From Trifolium pratense (lineage: Eukaryota; Streptophyta; Magnoliopsida; Fabales; Fabaceae), in contig NC_060060.1 in the NCBI RefSeq assembly GCF_020283565.1, forward strand, positions 34,224,001-34,288,000: a DNA stretch of 64,000 bases, given 5' to 3'. The stretch's first letter is position 1. Each line of letters begins with the position of its first letter. The notes under the pieces were generated by a model. It did no database searches and was not told the origin of the DNA. It was given only the letters and a program-made list of their open reading frames with translations. Both the position numbers and the translations under genes were made by a program. This document shows, piece after piece, positions 49,063 to 60,570 of the stretch.

Positions 49063-50035
49063 CTCTAATTTTTCTAACCTGCAAAATATTATTAATGGAT
49101 TTTATCTGTATGCATTACAGACACTAAGAGATTATTATATATCTATAGTGTGAGGCCTGTTGTTTCCAATTTGACTGTCCTCCAATATGTCAGGGGATAA
49201 ATGATGGATGCTCTTCAAATTTGTGAAACCGCAACTCAATTTTCTCACCAACTTCTACAAACATCCTTCATTTTATCGTCAATACTTCTCGTACCAGAGA
49301 TTGTGTTTTCTTTTTACTCTCATATCCTTATCTAGCTATCTATTCAATTTACATTAACAACTTGTAAATCTCATTTTGCGTGTGAGTAGTGTCAAAGTCT
49401 GGCTTTGAAATCACCGAGAGAGTTGACCCTCGTTTTTAAACTTTGATTTGACCATAAGTAAAAAATGATGCACAAAGTTAAACATTAAAGTTGCTTTCTA
49501 TCTAGAACGAAAACATTCAAACATGCTTCACCGTTATATTCATACGAAGTCTCTAATGCACTGCCATTTCTCGACCACTACGACTTCAATAATTTCCAAA
49601 TCACTAATGAGAATAACAAAAGATATGGCGTAAAATTTTAACGTATTAAATTGATATATATTAGTGTTTGCAACATAATTTCTCCTGGTGATCTAATCAA
49701 AACAAGAGGAAGACAATTCAGCAGACACCCGTGGAATTAATTCAGCTAGTCATTTTTCTGGAATGTAAAAGTCTACATTTAAAGTACAATTTCAATAGGG
49801 GGAAAGCCCTGCACTCAATCCCTTGACATCCAACAAATCCCCCTATTGTATGTATATCTTTGTGAACTTCACATGTGCTTTAACCACCGTAAAAGGGCTA
49901 CCCTACCTTATTAGGAAAACTAAAACCAATTATCATGATGACAAATACCCTCCTCTCCCAACCTCTCCCTCCTAAAAAATGAACACTTAGTTCTGCTGAT
50001 GAAAGCAAGAAAGGCCTAATGCAGAACAAAGTCAG
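49063..50035. other. Intergenic, tail-to-tail
   Basis: 3' flanks of the small membrane protein gene and the MACPF gene. No gene or clear repeat seen. Confidence 0.5.
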
Positions 50036-53000
50036 CTACTGGTCATCCAACATGTCATCATCATCATCATCATCATCCGGTAAGATCATAGTCAACAAAG
50101 AATACTTTACCCGTAAAGAAATTTTGCCCTTCTCAACCAAAAGTCTTGCTCCAGTGACAACCCAATAGCCAGGAGTCTCTTGCGGTCCTCTGGTCATCTC
50201 AGTTGTGTCAACAAACTTTAGAAGCTTGGGAGCTTGGACGGGAACAGGTGGGCCACCAGGATAAACGGCTGAATTTATATTAACATCCGCTGGACGTGGA
50301 GGCGGCTTCTGAAAAGCCCCTGTGAAGTGTTGGCTAATAAGAGTGGATATGAGTCCTGACTTGGCTCCTAGCCCAGGAGACCCATCCCACTCCGGATGTT
50401 TTACCGCCTTAGCTCCCAACACAGTTGAGAATTTAAGTCTTAAGAAGAGTATATTTTTAAAGCCGTAATTTTCAATTTGCAATTGTGCTCCAGTTACTAT
50501 TGAAAGTTCCTCCTCGGATTCCACAGGAGCAGTGCACACATGAGAGAAATTCTTCCATTGAACCTTCTCATAGAATTTTTTATCATAGGACTTCCGTCTA
50601 AAATTTTCATTTGAATCATCTTCAAGCTGGAAGATTTTTGGAAGAGATGAAAGGTGTTGCATATGGATGGCCAATCGGTTGCTTTTCTTACCTTCAAGAT
50701 AGAGACGGAGACCCGTCACTGGCCTCTTACCTACGTCAACCTGTAATAACATGACAAGTACCCCTGGCTTTAGAACAGATGTTACAAAACATAGTGAACC
50801 AAATCAATAAATGACCACCAACTTTAGAATGTCCAAGTTATAAAAATGGTGAATTAATGAAAGTGAACAATGAAATATGCTAATACTTAGTTTTATGCCG
50901 CATGAACTAAAAATATGCATCTTTATTTGCAAGACTAGGTTCTACTACATATTAATATAAACAAATCCTAAAAGCTTCTTCACATCGGTTTAGTAATTTT
51001 CCTCCAACACAAACCAAAGGACATGAGTGTGATATATTCTGATCAGTCGAGGCACTGTCAGTCTGCCATCGAATACCTAGAAGTCCAGAACCCAGAAGAA
51101 TAAACATTTACCTGTATGGTGTTCACATAGAGCCTTGGCCCCATGAAGCTAAACTGTAAAGATGAAGAGCTCTGTTGCTTCCATTGCGGACCAAGAGGAA
51201 GTTCACTGAATACAGGTGCCCACTGCCTTGGGAGCTGGAATTCCAAGAATTGGTGGAGCTCTTCAATTGGTGGTTTGTCTACAAGTATAAATGCAGAATG
51301 ATGAAATACTTCAAACCGGTTCATATAATTTGCATATAATCAGCCAATAATGAAGAAAAACAAACTAAAAAGGTGATCGATGGGATGTTTATGAATCAAA
51401 ATTACCAGTCTATAATAAGGGTGTCCTTATGTTTCAGTACTTAATATTACAAAGCAAGTGAAAACATTTCTCCAATAAGTTCATCAAAGCAAAACAAAGC
51501 AAATTTAACTCCAAAATCAAATAAAACAACAATAGGCGAATTTATGGGTTCTTGGGCCTGGTTAGTTGTAAGAACTAAGAAGGGCCCTGATAAGGCTCAA
51601 ATGATCTGCTTATTTTGTTGATTCCCCCTTTAAGGGAGATATTGATAGAACAGAGAACATAAAACAGAAACAAAAACTGATTTACTGCTTAATTGATAAA
51701 TTATAAGACAAAGACAGTAACAATCAAGAGGATAGGCTCCTCAAAGAGGTCAGGACATCACCCCTCTCTCTTTGCCAACCAAGTAGTTATATTCTAACAC
51801 AACATATGACATAACTGCCTTGACACAAACTGCATAATTATAATAAAACATAACTACATTAACACAACTGCATAATTAAAATAAAAACATAACTTCCTCC
51901 TATCAGTTATTTCCCTCCACTCCTTTCTTTTTCTTTCTCTCACAAACTCTCCAGACTTTAGGCCTCTCACGCCCCACTTCACTAATACGCCCCACTTTTG
52001 GCTTAGGCTCTTGTGGTATCCTAACAGATATTAACTTGTAAACAACAACTGAGAGGCATAGCTAGCTAAAGGAAAGAGAATGCAGATATGCTATATAGGG
52101 AAGTTCGGATGGAAAGAAGGGAAGGGATTCAACTTTTAGATCGGGGACATAGGAATTTACTTGGCTTGGAGCACTTATCTTATTTTATGCACTTTCTTCT
52201 GTTTCATATCAATAATCCAGTCTACATTTGTTAGATAGTGATAAAAAAACAACTGAAATTAGTGTTTAATTTTAATTTGTGTTTTTATTTATTAAACACA
52301 TAATTTTATAGAAACTAAAACATCATGCTGTCCCAGAGTTGTGAAATTCCTACAGAGAATGAACTCTGTTCAAAACTACCAAATACAAACCAGAACTACC
52401 TCCTAACCCCCTACTTACACATTAGGAATACATAAATACTATTCACGGGCAATTATCTAATATAACAGCTTGGCCTACAACACCACAGGCAACAATTATA
52501 AATAAAAATAGCATAAATTGTGTAATAATGTTATTCACATAGAATATATGCAAATAAAAGTTGCTTATAAAAAAAATGCAGTAAAAGTAGCAGTAACTTT
52601 GCTTACATCGTAGATAAAGGTTTATGGCATGGCTCAAGAATCCACTCCCCGGAACTCCATTTAATAGAGAGGTAATTGGAATAAAGGACATTGAGATCAC
52701 ATCAGGCTCCAACTGAACGGTCTGCAACCACTCATTATGTGATAGACTTTTGTCATCACTTCCACCTCTCCTCTTGCCAAAGCTTACGATATCCTGCAAT
52801 AAAATAAATAATATAAGGGCGACCGCAATTGCAAATATATATAATAAAAATTTATTCCCGGTTACATGTTCTAAGCACACCTCTTTATTTGAATAAGAAC
52901 TTGATGGACTAATATTAGCAAAAGTTAGCCTCTGCGTCCTGATTCCAAACTGCAGGCATAACAAAATTAATAAGGTATCTCCAACCTAACAAGAGTTGAC

Positions 53001-56000
53001 ATGAACTAAATATAACAAAGAAAAGATTATCCATTTGAAAACAATTCACAAACCTTGCAAATAAAAAATAATTTATTTTAGCAATGAGACCAAGACACAT
53101 TTATACTCACACTCCTCATTCTCTCTCAAGCAAGTCACTGGATAACATTTTGGCTCTGCTGTAACATTTTTTGAATTGCTCATTCCCCGACTGTAACATC
53201 TAAGTTTATACAGTTGTCTTATTTCTTTGTTTTTCCATTGTTTAACAATAATAATATATACCGGTCCAAAAAAAAGTGAAAGAAAATCAAATTATGATGT
53301 TTTCATAAAATAGCATTATATCTACATAGCAGGCTGACTAATGAACTGTTCCCCCGACTCAAAACTCCAAGTGTTTCCTCTTGCACTTCCATTCAAATAG
53401 CACGTTTTCATGGATCTAAGTCTCAAATTCCTTGCTTAATTCCAGAAAGTCAGAACCTCTAATTTATAATTATAACCTACATGTGGCTGAAAATCTCAAA
53501 CAAATATGAACCCCAAGTTGAAGTCTCTTTGGGGCAGTGAAATCATGAGGGAAAACCAGCACAGTACAAAGAGAGTCTAATGGTTTGTATTTCATTCTTA
53601 TTGTCAAAGTACGTACTTTGTTATAAAGAGAGTCTAATGGTTAATAAATGAAGAGATATGCTATCACAAATTGTATCTTTAGTCATTATCTGTAATTGTG
53701 GATGAATAAACATCATAGACAGACTGGTGAAAGAAATGAATAACAATGATTCTCAATATTGGAAAGCATAATTTCACAAACCTTGCCATTTGGGAAAACT
53801 TGATCAGAAGCTACTTTAAATTGGCCATTGGCATCCAAAAACCTTTTATCTGCCATTTCTTTCAATTTTTTCTGAACATCGGCAGGTTGGAGAGTTGATG
53901 AGTGCTGCTGTTTCAAATATATTACATCTTTTCCTCCCATCTTCATACCAACAATAATATGGGTACCAAAGGTATCAATAAACCTGGGTTAATCGTGAAA
54001 AGCAATAGTTGGCAAGAGTCTCAAGTCCAAATAAATAAACAGGGAGCTTGGTAAAATAAATCCTAATTGAATTAGGCAACCTCTTAGGACAATCAATTAA
54101 AATTGTAGCCTTTAGTTACACTTTATGTAACTGGTGCACTCAGTCAAACAAAGATTTAAAACTATAAAGTATAAACTAAATTAAGATCGAAGAGGAGACT
54201 GCATACCCAAATCAGTCCTAATTTAAGTAGAACCCATTTATCAAGTGTCATGTTTTAAATTTAAATGGAAAAAAGAAACAACTGAAACCAGAGAACAAAT
54301 ACACCAACAATTCCCTGCCTAATTAGTTGGTGAAAATGCTGTTGATAAGTAAGGTAAAGCAGAAGTAAAATTAACCAGATAGATGCAACCGCAGGCTGAC
54401 ATAAATATGGTATTACATTCATAACATATAAGGATGGAAATACAAATAACCAGATACTTGATACAAATGAATCTGTATCTTTTTGTCAAGCGAGCCGAAT
54501 GCACATAGAATCTCAAAAACAAAAATGATTATTCACAAAAATAAATTTCATCGCCACCATTGAATTGTAAATCAATAAATAAAAAGAAAACTTCCATTCT
54601 GCATCTTCAAAACTATTTAGAAATATATCAAAATGAATTGCGTGTGTGTATGCTTAAACATGACCTACCAAGAAAGGACTGCCAACAAAATCAAACCCAA
54701 CTTATTTCAGTTCCATCCTTGTTGGCAATACATCAGAGCAGCGTACTCATAATTTCAAAAACTAAACAAATATGTAAAAAAAAAAAGAAAAAAAGAATTC
54801 AGAGGGTAATAGTATTTCTCTTGACATGAAAATTGACTATAGTTTCACCATTTATCAAGATTATATTAACTAAGCTCAACTCACCTTGCTAATGCAGGCG
54901 GGTCCCATGATGATGGTACGGCTTTTTTAACATGGTCGCAAAGTACCATCTGAGACTTCTCTAATGCAACAGTGTAAAGTGTAATTAACACCCCATCAAA
55001 AGCAAGGGTCTTGGTATGCGCTGCATCTTTCTGCCAACTACCAGAAAATTCAAACATTGAATTGAAAAGCCCCGAGGGAATTTTGCCAGTCAAAGATAAC
55101 TCCTGATTGAACTGCTCTGTCATCTGAAAAGAAGCAAACAGACGATGAAGGGGAGACAAACCACACATTGCTTAAATTACAGACAAGAAGAGATCTCATT
55201 ACATTCTGCTCCTTCAAAACCATTCAGAAAGTTATAAAACAACAGCCTTTAGAAATTTATGGTTCCAAAATGAATTGTGTGTGTGTGTTGCCTATAGGTC
55301 CCTTACCAAGTACCAAAGAAGAGACCGTAAAAAATTAAACCTTATTGCTTTCAGTTCAATCCTACAAGGGTTGGCTTTGGAGGGTGGGAGTTAAAGCAAA
55401 GCAATGGAAGGGAAGAATTATTACAGAAGGAATGAGCAGTTTTCCTGTCAGTGTAATGTTCAAGGACAATTTGGAAATTTTGAGGGTAGAGTAGGGATGT
55501 CAACGGGGCAGGGAATGTGCGGGGGAAGCTTCCCCGTTCCCCGCCCCAAAGTGCATGCGGGGGAGATTTTGCCTCCATCCCCGTCCCCACGGGGAATATT
55601 TGTCCCCATCCCCACAGATCCCCACGGTTCTCGCGGAGATCCACGGATATCAAATATTAACAAAGTTTTTATATTTTTCGGTCAAATTATGACACTAGTA
55701 TGACATTATTTTTTCTGTCTTCTTTAAAAAAACAAATATTTTGCATCTTTCTTTTTTAAAAAATAAAAACAACACATAATGCATTTATAACCAAAAAACA
55801 TTGCAAAAATATTTGGCTACTAATAATCATACAAAATCTAACAGCCAAAATATTTCATAGCAAAGTATGCATAATCATACAAAAGTTCATAACCAAAATA
55901 TCTCAAAACTGTTGGTATTTGGTAATTGGTAAATATCCAACCAAATTAGATAAATAAAATTACTTCTAGGGTCTAGGAGAAAGTAGCCACTTTTCTAGGG

Positions 56001-56223
56001 TTGGGAGTTGGAACTTGGAAAACGCAAATACGCAATGAACGCTTGAAATTAGCGAACAATCAGTGGAGAAAATAATGGATGACTCCTCAAGTTACTTCTT
56101 TTTTTAAAAAAAAAAAATCAACATTTAATATATAATAATAATAATGTATAGTGTATATATGGACGGATTCGGGGATCCACGGGGACGGATGCTTCGTCCC
56201 CGATCCCCGCCCCGAAGTGTCTG

Positions 56224-56258
<35 letters not shown>

Positions 56259-57104
56259 TTTTTGCCTCCATCCCCATCCCCACGGGGATAAAATCTTTGT
56301 TTTCGGAGCTCCGAATGGGGCAATCCCTGTGGGGATCCGCTCCACCGGGTGCAAATTGACAACCCTAAGGGTAGAGCAATAACCTTGCTATGTTTTTGCC
56401 AAGGAAAATGGCTAATATTACGAATAGAAAACTCACGAAATTAAACGAATGACTGTGATTGAATACGTTAACACCATTCCCTCCATGTACCGTCAAACAT
56501 GTAAGTGAAAGTTTGACCCGTCACTCGTGCATTTCATTACCGATTTGCGCCATACTAAATAGCATTTGTGTTTTGTTAATTCAAAACTAAATTTAAACAA
56601 TATATGATTATCATGTTAATGCATCTATTTGATCCATCCATTATCTAGCAAAGATGTGAAGTGCATTTCAATATATGGAGAAAATGAGCAAGGCACCAAG
56701 TGATGAAATTAAACTGGTATAATTATGCATGACAATACTCGTGAGTCTCAACATATTTCTACTCAACAGCTGAAAGTTTCATTCAGGCAAAACATGTTTA
56801 CAACAGAATTTACCACTACAACTAAAAAATGAAACTTTACCTGTTGAAAAGACAGAACATCAGACCTGAACCTAGTTCGTTCCCCTTTATCACACTTTAT
56901 TAATTTGGAAACATTTGGTAATGAAACTCCACCAGGTAAAACCACCTCTCTAACATCATCTTCATCTATCTCAATTAAACGCGAATTAATCGAATCTCCT
57001 TTACAAAACTTGAGCCTTATATCAGAAGATATATCATATCCACGCCCAATCGATCCAATTGCAATCTCAGCAGCTTTATGAGCTTGATCTTCTTTAGGTG
57101 CCAT
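50036..57104 (-). CDS. MACPF-domain protein, 610 aa, seven coding exons
   Basis: Exons on the minus strand: 57104-56841, 55123-54885, 53983-53782, 52949-52881, 52793-52607, 51278-51112 and 50740-50036; all in frame. The N-terminus is KAAEIAIGSIGRGYDISSDI. The MACPF signature is IDTFGTHIIVGMKMGGKD at about residues 168-185. Conserved C-terminal blocks follow: MSFIPITSLLNGVPGSGFLS, FLEFQLPRQWAPVFSELPLG, VGKRPVTGLRLYLEGKKSNR and ETPGYWVVTGARLLVEKGKI, ending in an Asp run. End-to-end similarity is to the plant CAD1/NSL1 group, closest in memory to Arabidopsis At4g24290. Plant members restrain salicylate-dependent cell death; whether they form pores is unknown. A likely 5' UTR intron is at 57125-57512. 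Introns 1 and 5 carry transposon insertions. Confidence 0.92.
51638..52031 (-). mobile_element. Solo LTR, 384 bp, in intron 5 of the MACPF gene
   Basis: Element 51643-52026, flanked by gatat at 51638-51642 and 52027-52031. On the minus strand it reads TGTTAGGATACC ... GTTCTATCA. TG/CA ends and a 5-bp TSD define an LTR; no internal region remains. By this reading it lies in the same orientation as the host gene, an inference from a purine-rich start and T-rich end. Confidence 0.82.
55483..56376. mobile_element. hAT-like MITE with 33-G run, in intron 1 of the MACPF gene
   Basis: Element 55492-56367: TAGGGATGTCAACGGGG ... TTGACAACCCTA. TSD agggtagag at 55483-55491 and 56368-56376. Both subterminal regions are rich in ggggat/atcccc motifs. 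56225-56257 is an uninterrupted run of 33 G, the strongest composition outlier in the window; on the transcribed strand it is poly(C). Open frames across it are repeat artefacts. Confidence 0.85.
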
Positions 57105-57512
57105 AAATCAACACATCACTCTCACTGAAATCAAAAACAAATTCCAAAATTCAGCAATCTTAAGCACCTATTGAGCTCATCATAATTCAAAAAAAAAAAA
57201 AAAAAAAAACTTAGCTAACACATAAAGTCATAAACAAATCATGAATTCAGTGTCTAAAACACACAAATCATTGATGTAAACATGAACTATAAACTAGTAA
57301 AATCATAAAATTAAAAATGATACTAATAAAATTTCCCAAACAGTGCATAGTGTAAAAGTGACCCACAACACAAATGAAGAAGCTTTGCTACAAAAATAGA
57401 AATTTGATACCCCACTTGAACAACAACACATGCAGAGACAAAGCATGTACTTCAAATTCAAAACAAAACCATTTGTAGTAAAAAATTGCAGATTTTGAGC
57501 AAAAAAACATAC

Positions 57513-57839
57513 ACGGTGCATGAAAGCTAATCACTGTTTTTGCGGCTAATTGCCTTGTTTCTGTCTGAGATTTCCAAACCCTAAAATTTAAAATCAAAAA
57601 TTTGATTTGATTTTTAAGGAAAATAAATAGAATTAAATGGTGAGAGAAAAATGAAGCCTGTGAAGAGAGATACTAATAAATATAAGACTGCAAATGCAAA
57701 CAAGTAACAACAACAAGACTCACAATTTCACATTTTATTTTATTTTATTATTTTTTAAAAAGTTGACATTTTTTTTTGGATAAAAAAAAATTCTAATACT
57801 CTTAATGAACTGGGAAATGCTAATTAATTTGGATACACT
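57513..57839. promoter_or_regulatory. Leader and promoter region of the MACPF gene
   Basis: Upstream of the inferred 5' UTR intron. No convincing TATA box on the minus strand. The MITE at 57849 starts at its upstream edge, within about 750 bp of the start codon. Confidence 0.4.
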
Positions 57840-58260
57840 TCTAATTCCGGCTTTGGCTAACATGGAAGACTTCACTAAGTCTTTCATGGTGCACAAGTTT
57901 CGAATATTATTATAACGAATACGAATTTTATAAAATCTACCGTTGGATTGAAAGTTTATATAATATAGATCATCCATAAATTTTTTAAAAAAAATTAAAA
58001 ATTATTTGATATGTTATTGAGACTCATCAAGATTAACGGTATTCAATTAAAATTCATAAACCGTTAATTTTGATGGGTCACAATAACATATCAAATAATT
58101 TTCAATTTTTTTTAAAAAAATTATGGACGATCTATATAATATAAACTTTCAATCCAACGGTGGATTTTGTAAAATTCGTATTCGTTATAATAATACCAGC
58201 AATTTGTGCATGGTGCACAATTTGTGCTACTTGTGCACATTAGAAGTAGCCTCTAATTCC
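57840..58260. mobile_element. Palindromic MITE, 403 bp, 9-bp TSD
   Basis: Element 57849-58251 begins GGCT and ends AGCC; TSD tctaattcc at 57840-57848 and 58252-58260. The interior is one long inverted repeat: arms from about 57905 to 58195 pair (cgaatattattataacgaat with its inverse at the right), with a centre near 58045. Mutator-like by TSD. The transcript would fold into a long hairpin. Confidence 0.87.
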
Positions 58261-59506
58261 TAAATATGTTTTTTATGCTTAACTTATAACACTGAAAATA
58301 TTCTAATGTTTTATTAAATTAAAATAAATAAAGTAATCATAAGATGAGAAATCTTTAGTTGACTTTTCCAAACTGATGACCCATGGAAAGCACTACCTAC
58401 CAATATAACAATAAAAAGTAAGGGTGTGTTAAAGTGTGTTTTAAAATAACATAATAAGGAATTTAAAAGTTAAACTTTTTATTAAAATATATAACATTTT
58501 GATTTCCATATTAGAAAAATTGATTTTTAAAAAGTGGAATATATGTCTTTTAAAACAACTTTTAAGTTGAATACACTAATAATTTGTCTTAAACATACTA
58601 AAAAATATAAGTGCCAATTAACTTGATAATTTTATTACTCTGTAAGTTCTTTTATCATGTGTAAGACAAATTATTAGTGTATTAACTTGACAATTTTAAT
58701 AAGATAACATGTGTCTTTTATAGTTTTACCAAAATTTTGAGATTGATTTTAGGTTTGGGTATGCAACAATATTAAAACTCTGAAGAAGAGTTTATCGTCC
58801 ATTTCAATTTTATAAAGTTCGATGAATTAGTCTCAAAAATAAGTAAAGTAGTCATGACAACTCTAATTAAAATATTTTCCCCACAAAATAGCACTTCCAC
58901 ACATACACAGTAATCTAATTACACATGATGTCCTTTTAATAATTTACTCACGAGAAATGTCTTTGTAAGTTTTTTTTTTTGAAGATGTCTTTGTAAGTTA
59001 TGCATACTCATGACTTAACTTTTTTGACAACACCCCACTTTTTTTTCTTTTATCATTTTTCTTCTTAAGAGTATTATAAGTTGGGCCAAACAACCATTAG
59101 AACAAGCAATTAAATTAATAAATCACTTTCATTAATAAAGTCAAAGCTGATAACAAAAACTCTAAACTAAATGAATGATGATGATCCGCAGCAGTAAATG
59201 AATGATTTGCATATTATTATGTCTGTCTGTGATACTGTAATAAAGTTAACAAGATTCAGATTCACGTGTTTATGACTAGTATATATATATATCATCAATT
59301 GATTGATTATTCCCCAATTGAATTCTGAATTCTCACTCTCACACACACCTTCCTTAGTTAGATGCAAATTTGGCGAAACATAATCACATGAGATCATTGA
59401 ACCGACCGACAGTTTATTAATTGTGGTTAAAACCTCATCACCTTCAATTTATTTGTTACTACTATTAGGATTAGGATGACCATTTCATTCCTTGTGGCTT
59501 GCAAGT
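58261..59506. other. Intergenic with a small inverted repeat and a micro-insertion
   Basis: 58564-58688 is a 125-bp inverted repeat (aatacactaataatttgtct with its inverse, arms about 27 bp), probably a MITE remnant. 58957-58999 has a T-tract between perfect 15-bp repeats atgtctttgtaagtt. No gene seen. Confidence 0.6.
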
Positions 59507-59711
59507 AAAACTTGAATTCTAACCAAGTCATTGAGTTCAATTGGTTAATAAACTTCACCAAAAATGACGGATTTCGAGAGAACCCGGATTTAATTTCTGT
59601 GTGAAACAATCTCTTGGTCAGACTTTACTTACCTCGCGACCGAACTATGAACTACTAGGGTTCATTTCCCCTAGGAACTAGAGGGTTATAAACAAAAAAA
59701 ACTTGAATTCT
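59507..59711 (+). mobile_element. tRNA-related SINE, 177 bp, 14-bp TSD
   Basis: Body 59521-59697. The 5' part has ttgagttcaattggttaata (A-box-like) and, about 45 bp later, a degraded B box gaacccggatttaatttc. The 3' part, gaactactagggttcatttc and ctaggaactagagggttata, ends in A-rich sequence. TSD aaaacttgaattct at 59507-59520 and 59698-59711. Its 3' half matches the copy at 38553-38665. Confidence 0.85.
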
Positions 59712-60102
59712 TCATGATGATGGGGCATTTGGAAAATCAAATTAATCATCATTATTCACTTCAGTCAGCTACTCATTTAAAATTTACTAGTAGTAGTATA
59801 GTAACTTTACCTCATCAAATTCTAAATCTACTTCTTTGAGTGATCAACAACAACAACAACACACACTATTCACTTCCTTGGTGAATTCGACAGACAATTT
59901 GGTCAAACAATTATTAATATTTGGTCCCCATTATATTATATATTCTATCTAGTCACCTTCCTCACACTCACTCACTACTCTTCCTTCCTTGCTTGCTTGC
60001 TTGCTGCATATTCTTACCCTATGATATCCTTCCTCCTTCACTCACTCTAGCTAGCAAGACCGCCCATATATTATTATTATTATTATACAATATCACAAAA
60101 TA
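59712..60102 (+). promoter_or_regulatory. Promoter and leader of the gene at 60103
   Basis: attatattatatattc at about 59929-59944 is a plausible TATA region about 165 bp before the ATG; a CT-rich leader with gcttgcttgcttgc follows. Confidence 0.4.
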
Positions 60103-60570
60103 ATGATGAACGCTTATTCCAAGATTGGTTCTACTACTACTACTACCACCCACAAATCAAGATCCATTGATTTTTCTGAATTTCCTGCTCCTCCTCAAAC
60201 ACCAAGGAGTAACAACACTCAACTCGAGCAACCACCCTCCAACCATATTCAACAACAACCTGATATTAATCATAATTCTTCTCCCACTCAAACTCAAGGA
60301 CAGAGATTTGGGGTCATACTGGGTAGGAGCTGTTCGGTTTCTGCTTCTTCTCCTTCACCCTCTGGGTTTCAGGCAACAATCAAGAGGGCATTTTCAGTCA
60401 CAAGATCTTCATCAGTTACAGACAGGTACTGTAGGATCCATGACCAGAGCATGTCAATACCATCAGACAACGAAGACATAAACATAGATGATGCACCAAA
60501 CAACAAAACTAACAGGAGGGGAAGAAGAGGCAAGATCCTTAAAGCCTGTAAGCGCCTGTTTGGACTCTAG
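60103..60570 (+). CDS. Small conserved plant protein, 155 aa, unknown function
   Basis: Single exon; the second codon is also ATG, so either Met could start. Residues 12-70 are low-complexity (Thr run, then Pro, Asn and Gln). The conserved parts are RFGVILGRSCSVSASSPSPS, TIKRAFSVTRSSSVTDRYCR then IHDQ, and the C-terminus RRGRRGKILKACKRLFGL. The central RSSSV-x-YCRIHDQ block and the basic, amphipathic K-A-CKRLFG tail are typical of an uncharacterised plant family; the RRxSS context suggests phosphorylation by a basophilic kinase and the tail could bind membranes or partner proteins (inference). No signal peptide and no membrane helix. No function assigned. Confidence 0.82.
   Translation: MMNAYSKIGSTTTTTTHKSRSIDFSEFPAPPQTPRSNNTQLEQPPSNHIQQQPDINHNSSPTQTQGQRFGVILGRSCSVSASSPSPSGFQATIKRAFSVTRSSSVTDRYCRIHDQSMSIPSDNEDINIDDAPNNKTNRRGRRGKILKACKRLFGL

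Noticed and set aside
52443..52964. 173-codon minus-strand frame in the MACPF gene
   Set aside because: Reads through intron between exons 4 and 5; the splice sites at 52881 and 52793 give the conserved protein.
55351..56362. Several overlapping open frames on both strands, Pro/Gly-rich
   Set aside because: They fall in the GGGGAT-rich MITE and its G-run in a MACPF intron; no homology.
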